Assembly (NCBI RefSeq): GCF_012030425.1
Contig: NZ_JAAUVN010000001.1
Location: 620,001-684,000, forward strand
Length of the DNA stretch: 64,000 nucleotides
Origin: Sphingobacterium sp. B16(2022)
GTDB lineage: Bacteria > Bacteroidota > Bacteroidia > Sphingobacteriales > Sphingobacteriaceae
Direction of reading: 5' to 3'
Shown here: one piece after another, positions 27,422-35,872 of the stretch
Numbering within the stretch: position 1 is the first letter of the stretch
Layout: each line of letters begins with the position of its first letter
Position numbers and translations under genes: made by a program
Notes under the pieces: generated by a model
Seen by the model: the letters and a program-made list of their open reading frames with translations, nothing else
What the model was told of the DNA's origin: nothing
Databases searched by the model: none

Positions 27422-28579
27422 ATGATTTTTAAAAGAGCAGTGAAAATTCTTGCTATTATATTTGTTTTCATCACTATCGTCACACCATTATTTTCACAAC
27501 GAAAATTTGATATACAGGGTACTGGAAAACAAATACTGGATGGAGAAATAATATATTTAAGCTATAGAAATGAAGGGCGATATATTTTGGATTCCACATT
27601 TGTTAAGAATAATAGTTTTAAGTTTGAAGGAATTATAGAAAATATACCTATTCGGGCTTCTTTATATCGGAATCAGAATCCTACGCACAATTATGATTTT
27701 ATTTACGATCGGTTAAGCTTATACCTCGAAGAGGGAATAATTTCTGTTCAAAGTATGGATTCGTTAAATAATGCGCGTATAAGTGGAACTGCTGTCAATA
27801 ACACGTTTCAACTATTACAGGAAAGATTAGCTCTTTTGGAAAAAGAACGACTTTCAATAAAAGATCCAGATTACTTTAGCGAAGAAGAAAGGAAAGATAC
27901 TGCTTTAGTAAATAAGAATAGGAGTTTACTGGAAGCTAATTATTATAAACAATTTGATGTTCAACTAGCATTTGCCAAAGAATTTTCTAACTCCTATGTC
28001 AGCCTAGATCTTGTGAACAACATAGCCAGGAATAATAAATACAATCATTTAGCGGAAGAGGTATTTAATTTATTATCTGATAGTCTACTGCAATTGCCAA
28101 AGGCTGCAGTAACAAAAGAGTCTTTTTTAAATAAAAACAAGGTTCGCATTGGATCTATTGCCCCTGAATTTGAAATGAACGATAGGTTTGGAAGAAATAT
28201 TAAATTGTCAAATTACAGAGGTAAGTATTTATTGTTAGATTTTTGGGCATCGTGGTGTTTACCCTGTAGGCAAGAACATCCAAACTTAATAGCGGTTTAT
28301 GATGATTTTAAAGGAGCTAATTTTGATATTTTGAGCGTTTCTATAGATAGCAAAAAAGATAAGTGGCTAAATGCTATTATTGAAGATGGTTTAATATGGA
28401 GTCAAATTTCTGATCTTAAAGCTAGTAACGGCGAAGTTTACCAGAAGTACGGTATAGGTACTATACCTTGCAACTTTTTACTTGATCCCCAGGGAAAAGT
28501 GATTGCTAAGGATTTAAAAGGTCAAGATTTGACAGATAAAATAAAAGAAGTAGTAAATATACAAGCGAATATGCACTAA
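27422..28579 (+). CDS. Thioredoxin-like (TlpA/AhpC-TSA) protein with DUF4369-type N-domain
   Basis: 385 aa. A signal sequence (to about SQRK) is followed by a beta-rich DUF4369-like domain (GTGKQILDGEIIYLSYRN), a helical middle and a C-terminal thioredoxin fold with DFWASWCLPCRQEHP (C279, C282) and the cis-Pro segment GIGTIPCNFLLDP. This is the common Bacteroidota periplasmic disulfide oxidoreductase layout, reducing or isomerising disulfides in exported proteins. Isolated gene. Confidence 0.87.
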   Translation: MIFKRAVKILAIIFVFITIVTPLFSQRKFDIQGTGKQILDGEIIYLSYRNEGRYILDSTFVKNNSFKFEGIIENIPIRASLYRNQNPTHNYDFIYDRLSLYLEEGIISVQSMDSLNNARISGTAVNNTFQLLQERLALLEKERLSIKDPDYFSEEERKDTALVNKNRSLLEANYYKQFDVQLAFAKEFSNSYVSLDLVNNIARNNKYNHLAEEVFNLLSDSLLQLPKAAVTKESFLNKNKVRIGSIAPEFEMNDRFGRNIKLSNYRGKYLLLDFWASWCLPCRQEHPNLIAVYDDFKGANFDILSVSIDSKKDKWLNAIIEDGLIWSQISDLKASNGEVYQKYGIGTIPCNFLLDPQGKVIAKDLKGQDLTDKIKEVVNIQANMH

Positions 28580-28915
28580 TTATGTTTATAAATATAATTT
28601 TGCTTTTTGAAATTTGTTTACAGGATCGAGTGTCTCACTGTTTTTGTTTTCCATATTATTCATACAAGTAGATCTATTTAATTCATAGTTTAATGAAATC
28701 CATCTCAATAGGTCTTGCTTTTTACTTCCTTCTCTAGAAAATGATTATCTTTAAACTTGATATAACTCCAAAATTGAATATAGGGGAATAAGCAGGGCGG
28801 GGGTACCGTATATTTGCATAAAGCAATAGCGCTGTCAAAAATGAACCATGTGATTACTTCTATGAGCGCTTAGGTCAAGAACGCTTAATGATAAAATTGA
28901 TAAAGACTTTAATTT
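28580..28915. promoter_or_regulatory. Upstream region of the Dyp peroxidase gene
   Basis: The 336-bp gap holds a perfect -7 element, TATATTTG at 28809-28816, about 100 bp before the peroxidase ATG. No good -33 TTG at the usual distance was found. Otherwise nothing recognised. Confidence 0.45.
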
Positions 28916-29839
28916 ATGGATACTAATCCACAAAATGTATTAGATTATACAAATAACAACACCATTTTTATGGTATGGAATATTAAGAGTGGTATTGAGG
29001 TAAAAGAAACCTTCAAACAGCTCTGTGCTCTTATCATTAATCTTAATAATTCTGGAAATGTTCGCTTTCCAAATTCCGGAGCTAGCGTGGTCATGGGTAT
29101 CAGTTTGGAAGCTTGGATTAAATTAGATTTACCTTTGCCGTTACCTAAGGAGTTTGAAGTTTTTGAACAAATTACGGGGAGCAAACATACAGCGGTATCC
29201 ACAAGAGGAGATCTTCATTTTCACGTCAGAGCTAGTGAAAATAGTTATTGTATCGATACGGCAGCAGTTATTTCCACACTACTGCAAAATATAGCAGTTT
29301 GCGTAGAAGAAGTGCATGGTTTTAGATATTGGGACAGTCGCAGTATTCTTGGATTCGTAGACGGTACCGAAAATCCGCATGGCCAAGAAAGGGCCACTTT
29401 TGGAATTATAGGTGATGAAGATCCCGCTTATAAAGGATGTAGTTATTTGTTTGTACAGCAATATTTACATAATATGTCCGCATGGAAATCTTTGCCCGTG
29501 AGTGAACAGGAAAAAGTTATTGGTAGGTCGAAATCTGATGATATCGAGATGCCTGATGGTGTAAAACCCTCAAATTCACATTCAGCACTTGCAAATGTGG
29601 GTGATGATCTTAAAATTGTTCGAGACAATATGCCTTTTGGTAAAGTAGGGACCAATGAAATGGGGACTTATTTTATTGCTTACGCCAGCTCGTTTATTAC
29701 GATAAAAAAGATGCTAAACAATATGTTTATCGGCGTGCCTGTAGGTAATTATGATCGAATATTAGATTTTAGCACTGCAAAAACGGGTACTTTATTTTTT
29801 GTTCCAACATTCGATATGCTGGATGCATTTTCGGACTAG
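28916..29839 (+). CDS. Dyp-type heme peroxidase
   Basis: The 307-aa protein has the Dyp signature GFVDG (146-150, catalytic Asp149), the proximal heme ligand His222 (SNSHSALA) and the distal Arg236 (IVRDNMPFG). It lacks a signal peptide, so it is cytoplasmic or carried into an encapsulin; no encapsulin gene is in the window and no clear cargo tail is seen. It would oxidise dyes or phenolic substrates with H2O2. Ends before a strong terminator. Confidence 0.93.
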   Translation: MDTNPQNVLDYTNNNTIFMVWNIKSGIEVKETFKQLCALIINLNNSGNVRFPNSGASVVMGISLEAWIKLDLPLPLPKEFEVFEQITGSKHTAVSTRGDLHFHVRASENSYCIDTAAVISTLLQNIAVCVEEVHGFRYWDSRSILGFVDGTENPHGQERATFGIIGDEDPAYKGCSYLFVQQYLHNMSAWKSLPVSEQEKVIGRSKSDDIEMPDGVKPSNSHSALANVGDDLKIVRDNMPFGKVGTNEMGTYFIAYASSFITIKKMLNNMFIGVPVGNYDRILDFSTAKTGTLFFVPTFDMLDAFSD

Positions 29840-30169
29840 GATATCGCTATCGATTAAATATAGCAAGACATAGTGTAAATTTTAAAAGACTTAAAATCTG
29901 CGGTAAACGAATAAAGCCATTCTATAAGGAATGGCTTTATTCGTTTACATAAACTTACGGTATTAACTGTATTGATTAAAACCAGTCTTATTGCAGCTTG
30001 GGCTCGCTATATTGTTGTTAGGTAAGAAGTTGTTGCGTATCAGCATGATCTATGAAGACCGTGTTTTATTATTTTCGGTATCTTGTCTATACCGCTTACA
30101 TACTCCATATTTCTAGTCTTTTTATACTGTATGCCCATTACTTTTGTAGTAAGATAAATCAAATTAGAT
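29840..30169. other. Gap between Dyp gene and lysis module
   Basis: 330 bp. Besides the 20-bp hairpin at 29903-29948 nothing is recognised. It marks the left boundary of the phage-derived module; no att-like repeat was found by eye. Confidence 0.4.
29903..29948. terminator. 20-bp hairpin terminator after the Dyp peroxidase gene
   Basis: A perfect 20-bp stem (GTAAACGAATAAAGCCATTC at 29903-29922 and its complement at 29929-29948) with a 6-nt loop. The inner AAAGCCATTC/GAATGGCTTT core recurs in the terminator at 49336-49361. Confidence 0.75.
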
Positions 30170-30343
30170 ATGGCAAACATGAAAGAGAAGTTTTTAATCG
30201 CCCTCACAGCACAATATAAAGATCTGGGATTTGGGGCAAATGCAATTGTAAAAGTAGCTCACTATTTAGCAAAAAAAGTACTTTATGAAGAAGATATTGA
30301 TGGGGTTTTCCAAGATGTAGAAGGGTTGTTAAATACTTTTTAA
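30170..30343 (+). CDS. Small phage-type protein (57 aa)
   Basis: An ATG opens 57 codons encoding MKEKFLIALTAQYKDLG, VKVAHYLAKKV and EDIDGVFQDVEGLL. The layout (helix, G-x-x-x-AI-x-KVA-x-YL, then D/E-rich end with xxGVxxxVEGL) matches small hypothetical proteins that in Bacteroidota phages and prophages sit just before the endolysin gene. That match is from memory of the family, not from a search. It lies 165 bp before the lysozyme gene. Confidence 0.65.
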   Translation: MANMKEKFLIALTAQYKDLGFGANAIVKVAHYLAKKVLYEEDIDGVFQDVEGLLNTF

Positions 30344-30463
30344 ACTGATGGAGATATAGGTGGTTAGCTTATGGTTGAGAAAGTTAAAGTGTTCATCATG
30401 AATTCTTGGCTATTGTTGCCAATAACTTTTGATTTATTTCTGTTTTGAAAAATAGAATCTATG

Positions 30464-30490
30464 AGCTCTCCTGTTGGAGGGCTTTTTTTA
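30464..30490 (+). terminator. Intrinsic terminator just upstream of the endolysin gene
   Basis: AGCTCTCC (30464-30471) pairs with GGAGGGCT (30476-30483; one G-T pair), loop TGTT, followed by seven T. It lies only 18 bp before the lysozyme ATG, so either a promoter sits inside that short space or transcription must pass through it. Confidence 0.75.
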
Positions 30491-30507
30491 ACATAAATAC
30501 TTGAATT

Positions 30508-30957
30508 ATGAAAATAGGACAAAAAGGATTACAACTAATAAAAGATTTTGAAGGTTGGTATAGCACTCCCTATAGGGATCCCATAGGTATTGCGACTATT
30601 GGCTACGGATTTACCTATTACTTACCTAACCGTCGAAAAGTGAAGATGGATGATCCACCATTAACCAGGATAGAAGGAGAAGCTATGCTTTTAGAAATTC
30701 TATCCAATTATGAGAATGACGTTAAACGATTGTTAATGAAAAAATTAAATCAAAATCAATTCGATGCATTAGTGTCTTTTACTTACAATCTTGGCGCAAC
30801 TAATTTAGGAAAGTCAACATTGCTAAAGAAGATTAATACCAATCCTGAAGACACTCGTATTGTTGAAGAATTTCTAAAATGGAATAAGGCTGGAGGGAAG
30901 ATTTTACCTGGTCTTATTCGCAGAAGACAGGCAGAATCAGATTTATATTTTAGTTAG
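30508..30957 (+). CDS. Phage-type lysozyme (GH24 endolysin)
   Basis: 149 aa, T4-lysozyme family. The catalytic triad is E15 (KDFEGW), D24 (YRDPIG) and T30 (ATIGYG), with the same 9- and 6-residue spacings as E11/D20/T26 of T4 lysozyme. The C-terminal FDALVSFTYNLGATNL and LPGLIRRRQAE segments are typical of the family. No signal or SAR sequence, so release needs a holin. It cleaves the MurNAc-GlcNAc bond in peptidoglycan. Its stop codon overlaps the next frame. Confidence 0.92.
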   Translation: MKIGQKGLQLIKDFEGWYSTPYRDPIGIATIGYGFTYYLPNRRKVKMDDPPLTRIEGEAMLLEILSNYENDVKRLLMKKLNQNQFDALVSFTYNLGATNLGKSTLLKKINTNPEDTRIVEEFLKWNKAGGKILPGLIRRRQAESDLYFS

Positions 30958-30962
30958 TGTAT

Positions 30963-31343
30963 ATGGAATTGATAGAATTATTAGAGCGGTTTGGAGCTCC
31001 GTTGATTACTGGAATCTGCGGTTATCTCGTTGGGCGTCCAAAACAAAAAGCAGAGGTGGAAGCCACCAATGTTGAAAATGCAGGTAAAGTCATAGATAAA
31101 TGGGCCAGTTATGCAGATCATCTGGAGAAAAACATTGAACAGTTGCGTGCTGCAATTGAAGAATTGAATGAAGCACTGGAGCTAGTTAATGATGAAAAAG
31201 CTTTTTGTGCAAAGACATTAACGAAGTTACAGATCGAATACGATGACCTCAAAAAGCTTTATAACGAGTTACAGATTGAATTAAGGAGGATGAAAAATGA
31301 AAAAAATATTAAAATTGACCGCCATCATGTTACTGGTGAGTAG
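30963..31343 (+). CDS. Membrane-anchored coiled-coil protein, holin-position gene
   Basis: From the ATG at 30963 the product is 126 aa (a GTG at 30957 overlaps the endolysin stop). A short hydrophobic segment (LLERFGAPLITGICGYLVG) is followed by a basic GRPKQK stop and a long coiled coil (about residues 40-115, Glu/Leu/Lys heptads). Genes like this occur beside muramidases in Bacteroidota phages. One weak span plus a long coiled coil is unusual for a holin, so the holin role is only inferred from position. Its 3' end overlaps the lipoprotein gene by 47 bp. Confidence 0.6.
   Translation: MELIELLERFGAPLITGICGYLVGRPKQKAEVEATNVENAGKVIDKWASYADHLEKNIEQLRAAIEELNEALELVNDEKAFCAKTLTKLQIEYDDLKKLYNELQIELRRMKNEKNIKIDRHHVTGE
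31284..31289 (+). promoter_or_regulatory. Strong Shine-Dalgarno before the spanin-like gene
   Basis: A perfect AGGAGG ends 7 bases before the ATG at 31297, inside the preceding gene. Such a site is unusual in Bacteroidota chromosomal genes and decides this start. Confidence 0.7.
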
Positions 31344-31800
31344 CTGCGGTCTCTTAAAGAAAAAATCGAAGGTAGTAGAATCACAAAAGTATGAAGCCGG
31401 CACAACAATGCAGGGAGATTTCCGGTATAATCACCAAACTCAAATAAAAAGGAAAGCGAATGTACAATCATTTGCTAAGTTAGATGGTGAGTCTAAAACA
31501 GAATTTGAAGGAGAAGATATTACGCTGGAAAAAAATGGAAACGTTCGAATGGGTAAAGGAAAAGTCATTATTCATGAAATCGAGCGATCCAATACAATGC
31601 AATTAGTAAATCGGACAGAAGATATAAATTACTCTGAAAAAAAACAAGCATCCCATGCGGCAAAGCAAAGAGTTGCTTTTAAAAAAGTTTCGTCAAAGCA
31701 GGTAAGTAAACCGGAATACCACTTCTTTATCTGGTTTTTCGCAGCCTTAATTATTATGATATTTCTTTGGTTCCGCTGGCTAAAGAAAAAGATTAAATAA
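31297..31800 (+). CDS. Unimolecular-spanin-like lipoprotein
   Basis: 167 aa. The N-terminus is a lipoprotein signal (MKKILKLTAIMLLVSSC, lipidated Cys17), the body is a charged extended region, and the C-terminus is a single membrane span (about 144-161, FFIWFFAALIIMIFLWF) followed by a basic KKKIK tail. An outer-membrane lipid anchor at one end and an inner-membrane span at the other is the architecture of u-spanins such as phage T1 gp11, which fuse the two membranes in the last step of lysis. The position after endolysin supports this. No sequence similarity was tested. Confidence 0.65.
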   Translation: MKKILKLTAIMLLVSSCGLLKKKSKVVESQKYEAGTTMQGDFRYNHQTQIKRKANVQSFAKLDGESKTEFEGEDITLEKNGNVRMGKGKVIIHEIERSNTMQLVNRTEDINYSEKKQASHAAKQRVAFKKVSSKQVSKPEYHFFIWFFAALIIMIFLWFRWLKKKIK

Positions 31801-31816
31801 TTATGCTTCATAAATA

Positions 31817-31856
31817 AAAAGACCACTTACAGTTTGATAAGATGGTCTTTTATTAT
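31817..31856 (+). terminator. Terminator of the lysis operon
   Basis: AAAAGACCA (31817-31825) pairs with TGGTCTTTT (31843-31851), 17-nt loop, followed by ATTATTTCTT. It lies 17 bp after the spanin-like stop codon. Confidence 0.65.
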
Positions 31857-32011
31857 TTCTTGAAGGCGGTTTCTGTATGGGCAGTGTAAATGGTTTTTCT
31901 GATTAAATTCCTGGTTATTTTTAGAAATAAATACATATTAGACTTTATGTATGAGGCGTGCTGTTATCATCAATTTTTGATTAGGTAATTCCACATAACG
32001 ATATTACTTAT

Positions 32012-32449
32012 TTAGTTACTATTAGATCGGCTATGAATGAGATAATAATTTGCGATCTGTTTGATTTCTTTTTTAAAATCACTGTAGAGATCGTATTGAT
32101 TACATGCGCAGATAATAGATTTTTGTAAAGTATCGTTGCTGATATTTAAATAAGGTAAAGTTTCCTTATAAATGGAGCTTTTAACCTTGGTTTTTAATAA
32201 TACTAATTTTTCAGGTTGAAAGATTCTTAATACAACCGATATGGCTTTATAGCGATGTTGGATATCTTTATAGTTGATATATTCACCTCTGATCTGCACA
32301 GGATTGATACCCACAAAAGCACAGTAGCAGTCAAGTACCGCATGAATTTTGGACAAATCAGGTTCATACATCTTATTGATCGTTTTTAGTACTTCCGGAT
32401 GATTTTCTGTTAAAAAGTTCATAATAAAAGAATGATATAATGTGTTCAT
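32012..32449 (-). CDS. Hypothetical protein next to the S24 regulator
   Basis: The 145-aa protein is soluble and predominantly helical, with several Cys (DCYCAFVG) and a Lys-rich end. I recognise no family. It lies on the minus strand between the lysis genes and the S24 regulator gene, so it may be part of the same phage-derived module. A 36-codon minus-strand frame (32500-32610) just upstream might be a co-transcribed peptide, but nothing supports it beyond being open. Confidence 0.55.
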   Translation of the reverse strand: MNTLYHSFIMNFLTENHPEVLKTINKMYEPDLSKIHAVLDCYCAFVGINPVQIRGEYINYKDIQHRYKAISVVLRIFQPEKLVLLKTKVKSSIYKETLPYLNISNDTLQKSIICACNQYDLYSDFKKEIKQIANYYLIHSRSNSN

Positions 32450-32887
32450 GTTTTTAATTGTTAATCGTTTTATAATTCAGTTAGCGGAATACAAAGCTGT
32501 CATAATCGGACACTTGATGATGATCTGGACTGGAATTGTGATCCATGATGCCGGATGAGCAGATTATTAGGTCGTGTGGCTAATGCTAGTGGTGCTGATT
32601 TTATTTTCATAATCTTATTTTTGACTTATATATTGCTATAATATTTAAATGGAATTTCAAATGTTAAACAAAGTTAAACATTAAAGTTAAACTTGCAAGA
32701 TTTTTTGCAATTAATATTAGGCTGTTATAACACTAATATTGAAAATTATAAACTTTTTTGTTTACAATTAAATTATTGAAATAGAGTATTTTACGTGTTT
32801 TTTATTGCAAATTATTTGTTAAGGTTAACTAGATTGTGTAACTTAGTCTCAGGTTGTTATATTATTGTGTAACAATTGTTAAATACT
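32450..32887. promoter_or_regulatory. Control region of the S24 regulator with two repeat sets
   Basis: Two copies of ATTGTGTAAC (32833-32842 and 32864-32873) are spaced 31 bp, three helical turns, immediately before the regulator gene. Further up, GTTAAAC occurs at 32663, 32673 and 32686 in tandem. Both look like operators; the first pair fits autoregulation. The rest is AT-rich without a clear gene. Confidence 0.5.
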
Positions 32888-33703
32888 ATGAAAATCATGG
32901 AATTATACCTAAGTAATAATTTTGAGGTATTACGCTTGGAAATGAAGGTGACCAATCGTGAATTTGCAGCTATTTTAGGTGTAAGAGAGCAAGTCTATTC
33001 ACGTATTAAAAAAGGCGAATATCCAATTGGTCTTACGATGAAGACGCGCATAGAAAATGCCTTTCCGAAGGTCAATTATGATTGGTTGGTGCATAATAGT
33101 GGAGAACGTGAGAAGCGTGAATTTGCTGTTCAGTCAGGTTCTGTTTCTATGATGCATGTGGGCAACGGTAAATCCATCGGTTATTTTTCGGATGAAGTGA
33201 AATTCATGGATGAAAATAAAAATAATATCTTTTTTGAAGTTTCCCCTGGTCGCTATTTGATGCAAACCAAATTAGTGACGGAGAAGGCAAAAGCGGGTTA
33301 TTTATCAGGTTTTTCCGATTCTGAATATATGGATGATTTACCTGCACATTTTATTACGGTCAATGAGTTCCACCGTGGTATATATCGTTCTTTTGAAGTC
33401 AGTGGCGACAGTATGACAGATGGAACGGATGCAAGTGTTTTGGATGGCGATATCGTTACTGGACGTTTGATAAAAAGAGAATTGTGGCAATCTAAATTTC
33501 ATACCCATAAATATCGCTATTGGGTTATTCTCCACCGCTACGAAGGTGTCATTATCAAAGAAATTATCGATCATGTTGTTGAGAAAGGAATACTTACCTT
33601 ACATTCTCTAAATACCGATAAGGATAGATATCCAGATTTTACGATTATTCTCGATGATGTCGATCAGATATTCAATGTCGTGGATATCAGTCGGTCGCTA
33701 TAG
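32888..33703 (+). CDS. S24 (CI/LexA-like) phage-type regulator
   Basis: From the ATG at 32888 (MKIMELYLSNN) the product is 271 aa; a TTG at 32876 is less likely. The N-terminal helix-turn-helix (NREFAAILGVREQVYSRIKKG) is followed by an S24 serine peptidase fold with the catalytic Ser in FEVSGDSMTDG (S175) and Lys in GVIIKEI (K224). An Ala-Gly pair (A136-G137, in KAKAGYLSG) lies 39 residues before the Ser, close to the 35 of LexA, so self-cleavage is possible. It resembles Bacteroidota prophage repressors; the lysis genes nearby are likely targets. Confidence 0.82.
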   Translation: MKIMELYLSNNFEVLRLEMKVTNREFAAILGVREQVYSRIKKGEYPIGLTMKTRIENAFPKVNYDWLVHNSGEREKREFAVQSGSVSMMHVGNGKSIGYFSDEVKFMDENKNNIFFEVSPGRYLMQTKLVTEKAKAGYLSGFSDSEYMDDLPAHFITVNEFHRGIYRSFEVSGDSMTDGTDASVLDGDIVTGRLIKRELWQSKFHTHKYRYWVILHRYEGVIIKEIIDHVVEKGILTLHSLNTDKDRYPDFTIILDDVDQIFNVVDISRSL

Positions 33704-34048
33704 TCTGCTCAAATAAAAGCTGATGCTCGCACAGTTTATTTTATGATGTGAGAAATCTCTTATTATAACCTGTCGATTAAAGCCAGCTTATTATTAATAA
33801 AGTCTGCGTTTTGATTAAATTTTAGAAATTGAAATATTTGGTTCTAACACATACTTAGTCAAAATGATCTGAAGGACAGTTACATAAAGAGGAGCGAGGT
33901 CTAGCGAAAATTGCTATTATGTCCTTTTCAAGTACCTTCATGTTGGGTAAAACTGTTTGCTGTCTGAACTTTTTTGAAAAGCAATTTGTTGTGTGATTTT
34001 GCAATCATATTTCAAGGAATTTCTTCAACTGTAAAATTTCAATCTCGA
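33704..34048. other. Gap between convergent genes, nothing recognised
   Basis: 345 bp between the S24 regulator and a minus-strand gene. Weak imperfect inverted repeats (ATAAAAGCTG with CAGTTTAT near 33713-33740) could end transcription of the regulator. No frame looks coding. Confidence 0.35.
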
Positions 34049-35305
34049 TTAGCAATTGTAATAAGGCTCAGGTGTTAGCACTTCAATGCCCAAAAGCTCT
34101 TGTAAAGGTTGCACATAGGCATCCAATGCATTTTGTTCGCCGTAATAAATTGCCACTAAATCATCAGATTTTAATCGAACAAAAAATTCGACATAACCAC
34201 CACCTTTTGCAGGTAACACATTTTGTACAATAATTTGACTTATATCAGTACGATTAAACTGAATAGCATATTGATCTCCCGTAAAACCAAATGTGTGATC
34301 ATTTGCTAGCCACACGGCATTGTGATATTGGACATTTTCATTCAATAATTGTGGTACGGCGATAACATGAGCATTATTTTTATAATCGGGCTGAAAATCT
34401 AACCAGGTTTCAAACGATAGAATTTTTGTTGTTTCTGGGTTTAATTCAATTGTGTCACGTGCAATTACTTCCGAATAATCCCTATAATTATTAATCGATA
34501 ATGATGTTCCGCCGTCATCATATTGACTATCTACATCATAAGTATAACAGATCGACAAACCTATGCCATCTAAATTAAATGTTAGGTATTTTTGATCGTC
34601 CCGTTCGTATCCCGCATTTTCGATGTCAGTAGGAATTTCTTCCATCCAAAGTTTACGCAATTCGTAATAACTTTTATCGCTATTCGAGTCAGCATATAAT
34701 GTTGTAAAATAAGATTGAACAGCAATATTTTGACGATCGTTTTCATCGTAATAAAACTCCAGATTATTTATAACTAAAGAACCTATTCGAACAGGATAAT
34801 CGATTTTAAAGTAGCTCGTTTCAAACTCTGATTCGTACAAATGACCAATATTCAGTTTTAAGAATTCTTCGTATGATGTATCCCAAGAAACAAATAGAGG
34901 GGGAGTTGTTTGTACTTCAAGGCCATCAATATAGTCGCTGTGTCGTTCTGTAAGTATTTGATAATTTGTTTCCTTTTTATCAATCCAAATGCGGTGTTTC
35001 TGTTCCTTTTTGCTATTTATGATTTTAAAGAATAATGCATTGTCAAAGCCAAAACGTTCAGATAGTTGTGGATAGATTTTAGAAAAACCATTTTGCAGAA
35101 TGGGAATGTAGTGTTGTCTGTAGTCGAACAAAAATAGGTATGGATCCTCACCCAAAATTTCGACGTAAGCATATTTTAATATAGATAAATTAACACGCTC
35201 TTCATTGGTATGATCTTCATAAAAAAGATGATCATCTTGGATATGGATATTTCCCGGTTCTGTTTCTTTCGGATAAGAATTGTTCTTTTTGAATAGATTG
35301 AGCAT
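34049..35305 (-). CDS. Hypothetical cytoplasmic protein (418 aa)
   Basis: A long, acidic, soluble protein without signal peptide or membrane span, rich in Tyr and Asp. I recognise no domain. Features seen are YILGED-like acidic loops, GGTSLSINNYRDYSE, and a C-terminal part rich in aromatic residues ending PEPYYNC. Codon use and length leave no doubt that it is a gene. It stands alone. Confidence 0.7.
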   Translation of the reverse strand: MLNLFKKNNSYPKETEPGNIHIQDDHLFYEDHTNEERVNLSILKYAYVEILGEDPYLFLFDYRQHYIPILQNGFSKIYPQLSERFGFDNALFFKIINSKKEQKHRIWIDKKETNYQILTERHSDYIDGLEVQTTPPLFVSWDTSYEEFLKLNIGHLYESEFETSYFKIDYPVRIGSLVINNLEFYYDENDRQNIAVQSYFTTLYADSNSDKSYYELRKLWMEEIPTDIENAGYERDDQKYLTFNLDGIGLSICYTYDVDSQYDDGGTSLSINNYRDYSEVIARDTIELNPETTKILSFETWLDFQPDYKNNAHVIAVPQLLNENVQYHNAVWLANDHTFGFTGDQYAIQFNRTDISQIIVQNVLPAKGGGYVEFFVRLKSDDLVAIYYGEQNALDAYVQPLQELLGIEVLTPEPYYNC

Positions 35306-35872
35306 ACGTGTTTGTTTTATATTTGACTGTAATTGAAAAGATTCTCTATATCAAAGATAAGTAGTTTTCTCTTTTGAAGAATTAGCTGAAAATGGGGGTT
35401 TTTGACTGCCAGGTCAATTCTATATGAAAATATCCAATCGGAAATTTCAGATCTCAATTAGCCAAATTTAAAAAATCACCATTCTCGTTTTAAGCTGCCA
35501 ATCCAAATAAAAATACATTGTATCCATTTGGGCGTCACACGTTTTGTAATACAGAAATATAAGTCGCAATTTTTTAGTGAGAGCCAAGTCGTAAGATGTG
35601 GTTTTTTTTATATTTTTATTTAGGCCAATGATATGTGGATCTTATCTCTTTTTTAATCATAAGTTGGATGTTTTTTAGAAAAAGAGAATGTATTTATTTT
35701 ATTCAATTTCATGTATTTTAAGTTGTCTTTCTGTTCATAGTTAGTACATTAAAAATGTTCTTATCCTACTATTGATTATATAAAAAAAGAAAAAGTAATC
35801 TCATTTCTTAAACTGGTTTAATTACTTTCATTTCTGTAAGATATAATTTTGACCAATAAAATTCTTAAAAAA
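35306..35872. promoter_or_regulatory. Upstream region of the DoxX gene with -7 element
   Basis: About 570 bp between divergent genes, mostly featureless and AT-rich. A perfect -7 element TAATTTTG lies at 35844-35851. It overlaps a potential TTG start at 35849, which therefore cannot be the true start; the ATG at 35873 is 21 bp downstream of it. Confidence 0.55.

Noticed and set aside
30508..33703. Complete prophage
   Set aside because: No capsid, portal, terminase, tail or integrase genes are visible in or around the region, so only a lysis/regulator module is claimed.
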